Below, one piece after another: positions 54,301 through 64,000 of a stretch of 64,000 nucleotides of DNA (position 1 is its first letter; every line of letters begins with the position of its first letter). The translations under genes and the position numbers were made by a program. This stretch comes from Leishmania mexicana MHOM/GT/2001/U1103 (Eukaryota; Euglenozoa; Kinetoplastea; Trypanosomatida; Trypanosomatidae), in contig NC_018331.1 in NCBI RefSeq assembly GCF_000234665.1, positions 620,001 to 684,000 of the forward strand, read 5' to 3'. The notes under the pieces are model-generated. The model had not been told where the DNA came from. It was given only the letters and a program-made list of their open reading frames with translations, and made no database searches.

Positions 54301-56831
54301 GCCGGGCTCACATGCACACGTACCCGAACAGTCTTTCATGATGCCCTCTTCCTCTTCCTCTCCCCTCCCTCCTTTTTCTTTACCACCCGGCATTTGCTCC
54401 ATGCGCGTTCTCTCCATGGGTGTTTCGTTCTTCAGCTGCCTCTGGTTGCTCTCGCGAGGCGATGAGTCACATGCCCTCTCCTCCTCCACCTCTCATGGCG
54501 TCAGGAGCAGATGGTGTTCTTGCTTCCGATCACGCAGCATTCAATGTAATCCCAGTCTTCCGCGCATATACGCATCGGCATGCGCGCCGCATTGCGCCAG
54601 CACCTTTATTTTTTTTCTCTGACTTTGTGTTTTCTGTTGCAGCGCCTCTCGCCGACGACGGGTAAGCGGTGGGAGCAGGTGCGAGCACTACTCCTCGCCG
54701 CTGCCAGCCCAAGTCGCGTGATGGTTGCTTGTCCATTTCTTTCGTCCCCCCTTGCGTGTTGCTCTCCCGTATCCCTGCGGTCATCACTCGCAACACACAG
54801 AATGCACCACACGACCGTAAGGCAACTCACATACAAAGTAGCGCCATCACCTCTCACCCCCACTCGTCTTTCTCCTTGCCCGCTCTGCGTGTGCGCTTGC
54901 GAGGCGCCTCCCCCCCCCTCCGTTTCTCATTTTCTTCTTCTCTTTCCTATCCCACCTTCACAAAGCACCGGTTGGGTAACGGTTGCGTGAGCGTATGAGG
55001 TTGCCTCCACGTCATCGCACTCTGTGCGTCTCCCCAGCAGCCCCACTCCGTTCTCTCTCTCGCTCTCGCTCTCTCTCTCCCTCTGCTTGCAGTCCACCAC
55101 TCGGATCGGCATCCACGTTCCTCCTACGCCAACTACGCGGTTTCGCGCTTCGACGTGCGCTGCATGTCCTCTTGTCTCCTTCTCTTTCCCTACCCCCTCC
55201 CGCACACCATAATAATAATAATAATGTGTGTGCGTGTGTGTGTGTGTGTGTGACGATACGCGGCCGAGCATCGTGCGTTGCCTTCTTAGCCTCCGTGCTG
55301 TCTGTTGTCAACCTTATTTTTTTTCTCCCTTCGTCCACTCCTTAGTCGGCCAATATTTCGACAGTCCGCCAGTGCGATGCCTGTGTGCCCCTGTGCGGCA
55401 ACGCTTTTTCTTAACCCCTTCGCTCTGGTCAAGGTGCAGCTGGTAAGCGCTCTCTCACTCTCTCCTCTGTCGCCTGCGCAGTTGCGCAATCGTGGCACGC
55501 GCCAGCAGCAGACAAGGTTGTGGATCTCTTGCATACGTGTTGAAGCGAGATGCGAGGGGATGGGGGGAGGGAGGGACTTCCCACCTTTCTCCCTGCTATC
55601 TCCTCCTCTCGCGGTGTGTCTGCTCCCCACTCTTCGTCTGGACGTAGTAACGTCTGTTTCTCTCAGTGCCTCTGTGTGTGTGTGCTGACAGCACGCGTTG
55701 CATTGTAGGGAGCAGAAGACCCTTCAAGGGTGGCGGTCACAGGCGTAGACTTGGATGGAAAGCGCACCCGACGACACGCACGCGCGCAGCGGAAACACTA
55801 AAAAAAAAGTGTTCTGTTGTCGTCGTCGCCGTTTCCGACTGCCGTTGCTTCTCTCTTTCTCCCCCTTCTCGATGCGCGTCTTCTCCTGCGTTTTACCAAC
55901 GACTGTGCGGTATATCTGTGTGTGCGTGTGGCATACAGGCGTAGGGGGATGCGGCGCTAGGTGCGAGAAGAAGGGGGAGGGGGTGGGTGGGCATGGCACC
56001 ACTCAGAATGCAAGGGTTCGTGAGTGTGTGCATGTGTATGTGTGTGCTCGAGGCAGTCTCCACACACACACACACAGCGCCCCTCCGTCATCACGAGACA
56101 GAGCGAGAGAGAGAGCAGGAAAAATGGATTCGCGCATGAGAGGGGGGAGAGGAATTGCCGCACAGCTCTTGATGGTGTCTGTCGTTTTACGTTCGTTCTT
56201 CTTGTCCTGTCTCGGACTCTTTTGCTTTCTCTGTTCCACGTGTATGTATGTATGTATGTGTGTGTGTGGGTGGGTGGGTGGGTGGGTGTGCGCCTGTGCA
56301 TGAGAAACCGTTCGTCTGCTGCGCGGCTGCTGCTCAGTTCTCCTTCTCATCCCGTTGGTTGACGAGCAGTGCGACACGGTTTGGAATGCGGACGCGGACG
56401 CGGGAGGAATGGAGGATAGCGCGCACTGGTGTTCTTTTACGACTTGGTGCAAATGACCAACACGGTCACCGTGCAGTCCCTCTTGATGTCTCACTCGCTC
56501 TGCCCACTATTTGGGGTTTTCTCTCCGTCTAGCTCCACCCCTTGTGACAATGCGATGCGTGTGCTCATTGTATGGCATTGCAGAGCTCCTTCCCTCTCTC
56601 CCTTCCTCCTCCCTTCCAAGCTTGACTCTACACGCGCACAGAGGGGGCAGAGAAGAGACCGTCTGTTTCCGCGCCTGTGGTCCTCCGTTGTGCATCGTGT
56701 ACTCATCCTGGATCGGTGTTCGCTGTTGTTTCCGTTTTCGGTCTGAATCTCCCCACCGCTCGTTGGTCTTTGATGCATGTGAATGAGCGAGTGACGTGAC
56801 GCGCGTACGACTGCAGGACGTGGCGTGTGGC

Positions 56832-56862
<31 letters not shown>

Positions 56863-57266
56863 GTCGAGATGACAGAAAACGTTCACGCAAGCAAGCGAAA
56901 TATTAAAAAAAAGGACACACAACAAAGCAGCGCCAAACGCGAGCGGCGCGTCATCTGTGTGTGTATGCGCGCTATTTGCGCTGCACTTTCCTCGCCTTCG
57001 TAGTGCCCATCATCCCTTGCCGCGTCCTCTGCATCGTTACTCTGCCGACCCACTTCCCGTACTCCTTCCTTTTCTCTATCTCCCGCTATGCCTGCGCGTC
57101 GACGTTTTTTCGCGGACGGCGATGTTTGAGACGTTCGGTGTGTCTGCCTCTGTGTGTGTGTGTGTGGTGCAACTGCCCGCATTTTCGTTGGCGACCATAC
57201 ACTTCCTCGTGACGGAAGAAAGTACGATGTGGTGCACTGGCCCTGCCCCCTCCCTTCACCCAGATT
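50631..57266. other. Long gene-free interval between the two MEX67 paralogs
   Basis: 6.6 kb in which I find no protein-like ORF on either strand. It holds TG/CA microsatellites (50746-50773, 51220-51238, 51310-51341, 52435-52452, 56260-56290 GGGTG type, 56836-56860), GGGTGGGT runs near 53910-53945, an (ATA)n run near 55210-55225 and many pyrimidine tracts. It presumably contains the long 3' UTR of the first paralog. Confidence 0.55.
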
Positions 57267-57303
57267 CACCTCTTTTTGTTTTTTTTTCGCGCCCTCTGGC
57301 CAG
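57267..57303 (+). promoter_or_regulatory. Probable trans-splice acceptor of MEX67
   Basis: A T-rich tract (57267-57289) is followed by AG at 57302-57303, giving a 77-nt leader to the ATG at 57381. The in-frame ATG at 57276 lies upstream of this AG and would be removed. Confidence 0.55.
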
Positions 57304-57380
57304 TGATTCAGGGGCAGTGCCATCCTTCGGTTTTTACCGTGTCTCCTCGCTCGTCATCGCGACGCTGCGCCACGCAAAGA

Positions 57381-59231
57381 ATGCCTCGCCCCTATAAGAA
57401 GAGCAAGGGTGATGTGGGGGCAGCCAAGTACAGCACCCCATGCAAGTTCTTCCTGCGCGGCAGCTGCTCCAATCAGCGCTGCCCTTACCTACACGTCCGA
57501 AACCAGACGGTGATACGGTCGGTCAGCCATAAGGAGGTTGCTGCTCAGCAGGGGAACGGCACCGTGAAGGTGATGTCGACGATGCTAAAACTGTTTTTCG
57601 AGAAGCAGACGCAGCTCATCTACAACGCGGAGACTGGGATGCTGAATCTCTCACAGCTCACGTCTTTTGACGACTTGTCCACTGTCGCCTCCAGCATCAA
57701 CTTTAATACGCGCACCTTTTGTGTCGCGCTGTGCACGTGCATTCGCGAGCTGGTCTCGCCGCCGCCAACGATTCTGCAGCTTGACCACAATGACGTGAAA
57801 GGCTTCCACAACCTCGGCAAGGCCCTCGAGGAGGCGGGCCTTCATGCCTCTTTGCGTGCCCTGTCACTTGCGCACAACAAGATCACGTCCATCGACATTG
57901 CACAGGAGCTGAGGCACTTTGCACAACTGGCCGAGGTGAACCTCGTCGGCAACCCCGTCACGGAGAGTGCCGACTACAAGCTGAAGTTCAAAAAGCATTT
58001 GCCGTGGCTACAAGGTCTCGACGGGGCGAGTATGGCGGCCCCGCCGCTGGAGCTGCCGTGGCCGCGATTCTTTGACCCCAAGCACGCGCCAATCGGCGTG
58101 ATGAACGCCGATCACGGCTCCTCCTCCGGCGTGCGTGTATACGACAGCAGGCAGAAAGCCCTGTTGAGCTTCATTCAGTCGGCGGTGCTCAACCCGCTTG
58201 AGATGGAGCCGGCCCCAGGCCTGCTGACCGGCGTGGATGCCGTGTCGGACGTCTACGCGCCCAACGCTACCTTTACCTTTAGCCTCGTGTCCAATGAGGC
58301 CGCTGTATCGACGCCAAGTCGAACAGCTGGCGGCGGCGCCTCCCCAGCGCAGCGCGATGTGGTGCGCGAAATCGTGGGCTTCCGCATGCGCCAGACGGAG
58401 AGCAACCACAATGTGCTCCTCGGCCTCAAGTCAACGACCGTGGCAATCGGTCGAACAAGCGTGTGCGCCAAGCTAGAGCACGTGCTGTATCCGAAGAACT
58501 TTGCTGTGGGTCACTACATCCACGACAGTCCAGATGTGGCGGTGCTGGAGAACAAAGGGTTCGGCCCCAACGCTGTTGTGGGCATGAAGCAGCCGCTCTC
58601 TGTCATTACCCTCCACGGCGTGATGCTTTGGCGCTACCGCACCGCCGGGTCAGACGCCGACGTGCATCACAGCACCCTCGTGCGCGATGCCATCGTCATA
58701 AAGCGCAACTTCTCGCGTGTGATCACGGTGTCTTCGACGGACCCGGGCCGCTGGCACATCGTAAATGAGATGGTCACTCTCTACCCCTTCCGCGGCGGCA
58801 GCGGCGATGAAGACGAGTTGGAGGCGGCGAATGCTGCGAGCGGTGGCGCAGGCGTGAGCACCGCTCCCTTGACGCCAGAGAATATTCTCTTCCGTGATGT
58901 GCATCCGTATGACGTGCTCTTTAGCCCTGCCACAGACCCGAAGCGGGCTGCGCGGATTGCGCGACGGTACCGCGTGCCCGCCCCCATTGTGGCCATTCTG
59001 TGCTCATTCGTGCACTCGGACAGGGAGTTGGGCGTCATCTTGATGGACTTGACGGACATTCCGTTGGAGGTGTACGAACAGTGCGCCACGGTCGTCGAGA
59101 TGGACCCGCTCGCGAGCATTTTTCTGTGCCGCATCGGCAACCGTTTTAACATGGAGCCGGGGGAGGGGGTCGCGCTGCTGCGAGAATGCGGTCTTGACTG
59201 GTCTGCCATTGCGCAGGCGATTGGCCGGTGA
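57381..59231 (+). CDS. MEX67: MEX67 mRNA export factor with CCCH zinc finger (616 aa)
   Basis: The principal nuclear mRNA export receptor of kinetoplastid type. A CCCH zinc finger lies at the N-terminus (C21, C29, C34, H38; spacing CX7CX4CX3H), a feature of trypanosome MEX67 that replaces the RNA-recognition domain of animal and yeast proteins. Leucine-rich repeats span about 120-225 (ILQLDHNDVKGFHNL, ALSLAHNKITSIDI, VNLVGNPVTESADY). An NTF2-like domain spans about 250-510 (LSVITLHGVMLWRYR, RWHIVNEMVTLYPF). The C-terminal domain from ~555 ends in NRFNMEPGEGVALLRECGLD followed by WSAIAQAI, a good match to the TAP-C/UBA-like fold that binds FG nucleoporins. The start MPRPYKK matches MSRPYGKK of the paralog at 48978, which supports 57381 over the upstream ATG at 57276. 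Confidence 0.92.
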   Translation: MPRPYKKSKGDVGAAKYSTPCKFFLRGSCSNQRCPYLHVRNQTVIRSVSHKEVAAQQGNGTVKVMSTMLKLFFEKQTQLIYNAETGMLNLSQLTSFDDLSTVASSINFNTRTFCVALCTCIRELVSPPPTILQLDHNDVKGFHNLGKALEEAGLHASLRALSLAHNKITSIDIAQELRHFAQLAEVNLVGNPVTESADYKLKFKKHLPWLQGLDGASMAAPPLELPWPRFFDPKHAPIGVMNADHGSSSGVRVYDSRQKALLSFIQSAVLNPLEMEPAPGLLTGVDAVSDVYAPNATFTFSLVSNEAAVSTPSRTAGGGASPAQRDVVREIVGFRMRQTESNHNVLLGLKSTTVAIGRTSVCAKLEHVLYPKNFAVGHYIHDSPDVAVLENKGFGPNAVVGMKQPLSVITLHGVMLWRYRTAGSDADVHHSTLVRDAIVIKRNFSRVITVSSTDPGRWHIVNEMVTLYPFRGGSGDEDELEAANAASGGAGVSTAPLTPENILFRDVHPYDVLFSPATDPKRAARIARRYRVPAPIVAILCSFVHSDRELGVILMDLTDIPLEVYEQCATVVEMDPLASIFLCRIGNRFNMEPGEGVALLRECGLDWSAIAQAIGR

Positions 59232-61305
59232 GCCGGATGCGAAGAGCAGGTAAAAGAAAGGAGTCGGTGGCACAGCCGCTAACAAGAAAGCCGCGACCGC
59301 GTCTCGTCACTGGTGCGCAGCCTTGCCGCAACCCTGCTTGCTTGCCTCAGATGCGCTCTCGCTCGCGCTGCACGCCTCCGCCATTTTGATCGCCGCGCCT
59401 TTTCGTTTTTTTTTTGCTCCCTTCGATTAAGTCTAAAGGTGATGCCGGGTTTATGGTCTCTATCGTGTTCTTTGCGCGCGAATGCATTACATGGGAGTAA
59501 TGCCCGGAGGAACATACACACATCACACAGCAAACAAAAGAAAAAGGGTACAGCGGTGACGCGCGGGGGGCAGCTCATTGCGCTTTCGGAAAAGAGGCGG
59601 GGCCCCGACCCCGCCGTCGCCACCGTCTCCGGTTGATGACGGACCGGAAGAGGGACAGCTGCCTGAGGCGAAAGGGATGAAACAAGATGGAGTGAAGGCT
59701 CTGCGTCCCCACAAGGCGACGCCCCTCGTCACTGCAGCCTCCCACGCCCCCCCCCCCTCCCGCGGCGTGCCATCGTGCAACGAAGCAACTTACGCGCGTA
59801 TCTCTCGTCGTCGGATGCTACAAACACACTGAACTCCAACTCCACTGCAACTCAAGGACATCCTCTTCCTCTTGCGGTGCATGGACGGCGGTACACCCGA
59901 CCGTCCCCTTCTCTTACCTCATCCTCCTCTCGCCTCTTTCTTCTTTTCCTGCAGCTACCTGGCGCTACTTTTTTTTTGCGCGAGCAGCGAGAGCGCACGC
60001 ACGCGCACGGGCATCAGCAGATACAGCCGCTTCTGCATCCTCGTCACTGTCGTGTCGTCTAAACGCTTCTTGATGTGCGCCGGAATTTCGTTCCTCTTAC
60101 CTTTCTCTCACCCCGTGCGGAGATGCCAGCGTAGACAAGACGCGACGCCTGCAAGCAGATATATATATTTTTTATCAACACAAGTCTGGCTGCTTTGTAT
60201 ACCTCTTCGCTTGAAGTCTCCTCCAGCTCACAGTGGCCCTTCACCCTCCCCCCCCCCCACACACACTGCTCCCTCTCTCTCGTTCGACGGCGTCGACTCG
60301 CTGGTGATCGTTCTTTCGTGCGTTTTTCTTTTAGCGCCTCTTCCCCCCTCCTCGCCCTCCTCTCCTCGCCTTTCGCGTTGTTTTTTCTGTTGTCTGCTCG
60401 CCGTTTTTATCCTCGTCACTTTTCCCCTTCAATGTTACATTGTCTTCCCTCCTCCTCCGTGTTTGCATCGTCTGTCCAGCACCGCTGCGGCTGGGAAAGG
60501 GTATACACCCCCTCCCACCATCACCACCACCGCCATCCCACCCCGAAGCACGCAGACGTGAGGCAAGCGAACAGTATATATATATCAATAATAATAAACG
60601 GTGCCACTTCCAGCATACGAAACCCGTGGCGCATTTGGCTAGAGGCGTCTCCTTTGGCCTTTGCTGCTACCGTCCCACGTGCGTGTCGAATACCACGCCC
60701 ATCGCTACTGGTTTCTTTTTTTATATATGTGCGCGCGTGTGTGTGTATGTGTGTGTGTGTGTGTGGGTGTGTGTATGTACTCTTCCCTCTGACGGTGCTC
60801 AGACGCGGACTTGTTTTTTTTCTTGCATATCCTTTGCTCGGCTGGCTATCCTACGAGGCCGGGTCTTTTATCTGCTCCACCGCCTCACGCGGGTGCATGG
60901 GGTCGTCGTCGTCGTCTTGATTTTTTTTCGTTGTTGTAACCGACCTCGCTTGCTCTAGCTGGTTCTCTCCTGGGTTGGGAAAGGGAAAGGCACGCCCACC
61001 GCTCACACTTTCCTCTCTCGCTTTGTGCTCCAGTCAAGACTGGTTGACAGAGAGAACGGCATCATAAAAAGGCGGCACCGAAGGGGATAGAGCACAAGGC
61101 GCACGAGCTCACTACATGTTACACACAGGGAAGTAGTCGCTCACTCTGCCCTCGTGAAGTAGGGCATTGCGTCGGGGGATCGGTACGCCAGCGAAGACGT
61201 CTCTATCGACGGTGGGCTCGGGACCTCCAAGCACCCGCTCACCGGCACCCGCCATGGCGTCCTTTGGGGACACCCCCTTTTTTCGATGCACCAGCCGCGA
61301 ACAAC
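59232..61305. other. Spacer
   Basis: No gene is seen in 2 kb. It contains C-rich and TG-rich tracts (60250-60266, 60740-60775) and short AT runs (60161-60172, 60574-60597). Confidence 0.5.
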
Positions 61306-63271
61306 ATGGCGCTTGGGCAGACCACAAATCAGTCCTTCATGCCGTGTGTAGAGAACGACCTGGATCTGCCCGAGGACCGTCCAGCCACAGGCTCGCCGTC
61401 TGAGGAGAGTCTTGACATGCAGAGGGAGCCCTACCATCGCCGCTGTCTCTCCACGCTTGGCGACGCGGCCCAATCCTCTCGCGTGTGCAGCCTCGGGACC
61501 GCCGACTAAGTCGTAACGACCAATGCGGAGATGCCTCGCTCACACAGCGGGCCCCGAAGCAGTGGCGTGACAGTCCTGCAACCGTCGCTCCCGGCACGTC
61601 TCGTTCAGGTGGAGCATGCCATCCCGTCTGCAGAATCCATGATGGTCTTGTCTGTCAAGAGTCGCCCGTTTTACGACACGGAGCGCGACTCACGGGAATC
61701 GCTGGCAGCCAGCTTGGGTGCCACCCACCATTATGGTGGAGTAGAACTCTCCATGGATGGTGTGACGCTGCGCAGACCAAAGCCGTTGTGGCTGCGGCGC
61801 CGCATGGTGGCACGACTCGACAGCTGCAGTCTGCGCATCCCCCCCCCCCAGACTCGGTGCACTGCATCACGTCCCTCAGTTCCACGTACGGGCGCCGCGC
61901 TGGCGGTGTTGGCAGGTGTTCACGCTGTCGCACACGCCGAAGGGGCGGCGCTGGCGAGCGCGTACCCCACTACGGCGCTCCGCTACCGCCGCCAAGTTGG
62001 GTATGTAACCTTGCTGGACGGCGTTCTCCTGGAGGCTACTGTGTTTGAAAATCTGCTCTTCGCCACCCAACTCGGGTTCCACGTGGACGCACAGACGGGG
62101 CGGGAGCTGATTCGGAAAGCAGCGGCGGTTGCGCTGGTGACGGACTACTTGGACATCCGCGCCTCTCTGCTGAGACCGGCTCGACGATTCCGTGGACCCT
62201 CTTCGACGACATCGACAGCCTCGCGCTGCTAAGCACAGACGGCAGGACATTCTACACCGGTGACAAGGATGTGGAGGTCTTCTTGCAGGAGGACCTCGGC
62301 ATCCTGCGCGTACCCTATGAAGACGTGGTGGACATCATGACCCAGACGGAGGTGGGCACGGCCGCCGTCACGCACGCGTCCTTCTTGCTCTGGAACAGTC
62401 GCTACCTGCGCGTACAGTGGCTTCTGCTGGCGTACGCGCTGCGTGGCAACGTGCTGGGCAGGATGGCGCTCGTGCTGTGGGCTGGACTCTTTGTTGTCGT
62501 TCTTCTCGTGTGCGCTCTCGTGGCGCTTACAGACGGTGAGGGGGGAGGGCAATATGCAAAGCGTGCGTGGCGCGCTCTTCTTGTTGCTCTCGTGCTCTGT
62601 CCAGATCAACTCCATTTTTTGTGAAGGCAGTGCTGCGGAACCGGCGTATGTTTCAGTTACTCAAGAAGAACCTGTACATCTCCGTCACCCCCTACTTCGT
62701 GGCCATGATTGTGCGTGTCGCTGCACCGCATCTTGCCTCGCGCTCGCTGGCTCGATCTGCGCCGCTGTCATTTTCCAGAAGGCCGCCGTCGTTTCCCTCA
62801 GTATTACGATGCCGCTCACCAGCTTCACACATGCCTGGTTCGGACTCGTGGCGGCGTATTGGTTTTCCGCGCTTCGACTCCCTGCTGGTGCCCCATCACA
62901 TCTACTAGGGCTACTGTGTCATCATCAGCGGCTTTCTCGTAAACCTCACCTCCATCCCGCGGTTCTTTCAGTTTCTCACCGTTCTTCGCATCGGCTACGG
63001 CGGCTTGCTGGGGGCAGAGCTGCGCGGTGGCACCTTCGGCTGCGACTCCGCGTCGTCGGGATCCGAGACGGAGTCTGGCAGCCGCATCAGCAGTCGCGCC
63101 AGTGCCGCTCTCACCCCGTCCGCACCGTGCTACACTGGAGAGCAGTACTTGGATTTTATTGGGCTCTCGGACGACAGCTGGGGCATGTCGGTGCTGTCTG
63201 CCGATATCACGATTACGCTGGGGCTTACCGTGCGCATCACCTCCGGCGCAACGCTTCTCTCCTCCACATGA
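61306..63271 (+). pseudogene. ABCG-family (White-type half) ABC transporter pseudogene
   Basis: Remnant of a half transporter with an N-terminal ATP-binding domain and C-terminal membrane domain. Frame 1: an acidic N-terminus from 61306 is stopped by TAA at 61507-61509, then continues to VGYVTLLDGVLLEATVFENL (~61999-62058), which is the Q-loop region of ABCG proteins, until TAA at 62230. Frame 3: IPWTLFDDIDSLALLSTDG (~62189-62245) and transmembrane-like ALVLWAGLFVVVLLVCALVA (~62470-62528). Frame 2: RNRRMFQLLKKNLYISVTPY (~62636-62695), TAG at 62906-62908, then VNLTSIPRFFQFLTVLRIGY (~62941-63000) and YTGEQYLDFIGLSDDSWG (~63130-63185). The Walker A (GxxGxGKT), signature (LSGGE) and Walker B motifs are all absent. 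Deletions fall at about 61840-61900 and 62165-62185. Confidence 0.85.
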
Positions 63272-64000
63272 GCGCGGAGTGTCCGAAACGTGAAGCCCAT
63301 CGACATGCAAGATGGGAAGCCACAAGGCCGCCTGTGTGTTGGTGTGTATCGAGATGAACCGACGTGCCCATCTCTTGTTCCTCCTCGCATTGCCAGAGCT
63401 GCCGCGGCTTTTTGTTTTTCTCCCTTCGCTGAAGGAGTGGAGGCAGGAGGAGTCTATTGCGCCAACGTGCCACCCATCCACCCACCACCTCTGCTCCAAC
63501 CTGTGCGTGTGCGCCGTGACATCGTTGCGCTTTTCTTTTTCTGCGTGTTTGTTCTCTGGATCACTTCCCTGTCCTTCGCTACGTCAATGCCTGCATCGAC
63601 CTGCCTCGCTCAACTGGACTTTGGTATTGCCGGTGTGTGTCGTCCATGGACACTGCTGCATCCACGCCGACGCCCTGGTGTCTCTCCTCCGCCCCCTCCC
63701 CGTAGAAGACGTTGTGGGGTTGCTATCATTTCCACATGAGAACTGGAGTCTACGCCTCGCTTTAGCTTGCATCCTGGGCCTCCTCTTGCTCTGCCCCCCA
63801 GGCCCTGACGATTACGTGTCACCCTTGTAGCACAGAAGTGGGGACTGCCGCAAGGGCGGTGTTGTCTCGCGCTGCACCCACTCATGGGCCACCCCCTTTT
63901 TCCTGTTGCCACACCGATATGGCACGGCTATTCCACCCTCCCTCCCTCCATGCACGCTGTTCCTCATACCCTCTGCTGCACTACAACGCACCCGTACAAA
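63272..64000. other. Spacer to window end
   Basis: No supported gene. A 172-codon frame at 63312-63830 (+) is Leu/Cys/Pro-rich and reads like spacer. Confidence 0.45.

Noticed and set aside
63312..63830. 172-aa + frame after the ABCG pseudogene
   Set aside because: Leu/Cys/Pro-rich without domain or splice signals; looks like spacer.
1..64000. tRNA, rRNA, snRNA genes, CRISPR arrays, bacterial operon signals
   Set aside because: I looked for B-box-like GTTCGA contexts, direct repeat-spacer arrays and ribosome binding sites and found none convincing. snoRNAs cannot be excluded by eye.

Overview
This window is nuclear DNA from a Leishmania-type trypanosomatid. Four things show this. Every supported gene is on the + strand, without introns. 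Coding stretches are GC-rich and separated by long pyrimidine-rich and (TG/CA)n spacers. A short pyrimidine tract plus AG, as used for spliced-leader trans-splicing, lies upstream of most genes. Family members are of kinetoplastid type: a lysine/alanine-only histone H1, a Leishmania-type eIF4E-1, a CCCH-finger MEX67 and a degenerate ingi/L1Tc-type retroelement. The whole window reads as one polycistronic cluster with no strand switch.

Layout. 0-17 kb: an AAAP amino-acid transporter, three small proteins of unknown function (56, 218 and 62 aa), a very short histone H1, a broken second H1 copy, and eIF4E-1 after a long gene-poor stretch. 17.3-22.3 kb: two head-to-tail copies of a dead non-LTR retrotransposon (DIRE type, with RT and RNase H remnants) differing by one base in what I compared. 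The first copy contains a 100-N gap whose real size is probably 9 bases. A SIDER-like segment follows. 23.7-44.3 kb: the best-conserved block, with a WDR63/IC140-like axonemal dynein intermediate chain, a Bro1/ALIX-like ESCRT protein, a 1,294-aa serine-rich protein of unknown function, the WASH-complex subunit strumpellin, and the Uba4/MOCS3 sulfur-relay enzyme. A ~350-bp repeat in inverted orientation brackets the unknown protein and strumpellin. 45.6-48.1 kb: a badly decayed gene I cannot name, containing a 62-nt hairpin. 49-59.2 kb: two MEX67-type mRNA exporters, one with a Gly-rich N-terminus and one with a CCCH zinc finger, 6.7 kb apart. 61.3-63.3 kb: an ABCG transporter pseudogene that has lost its ATP-binding motifs.

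Functional picture. The genes do not form one pathway, as expected for trypanosomatid clusters. Small themes are endosomal trafficking (Bro1 protein, strumpellin), mRNA export and translation (two MEX67, eIF4E-1), chromatin (H1) and the flagellum (dynein chain). I see no clear new biological system. The points most worth checking are the near-identical retroelement tandem, the inverted repeat pair, the hairpin in the decayed gene, the four broken gene or element copies, and an AG-free, ATG-free leader in front of the Bro1 gene. Family assignments come from reading translations by eye. No database search was run.
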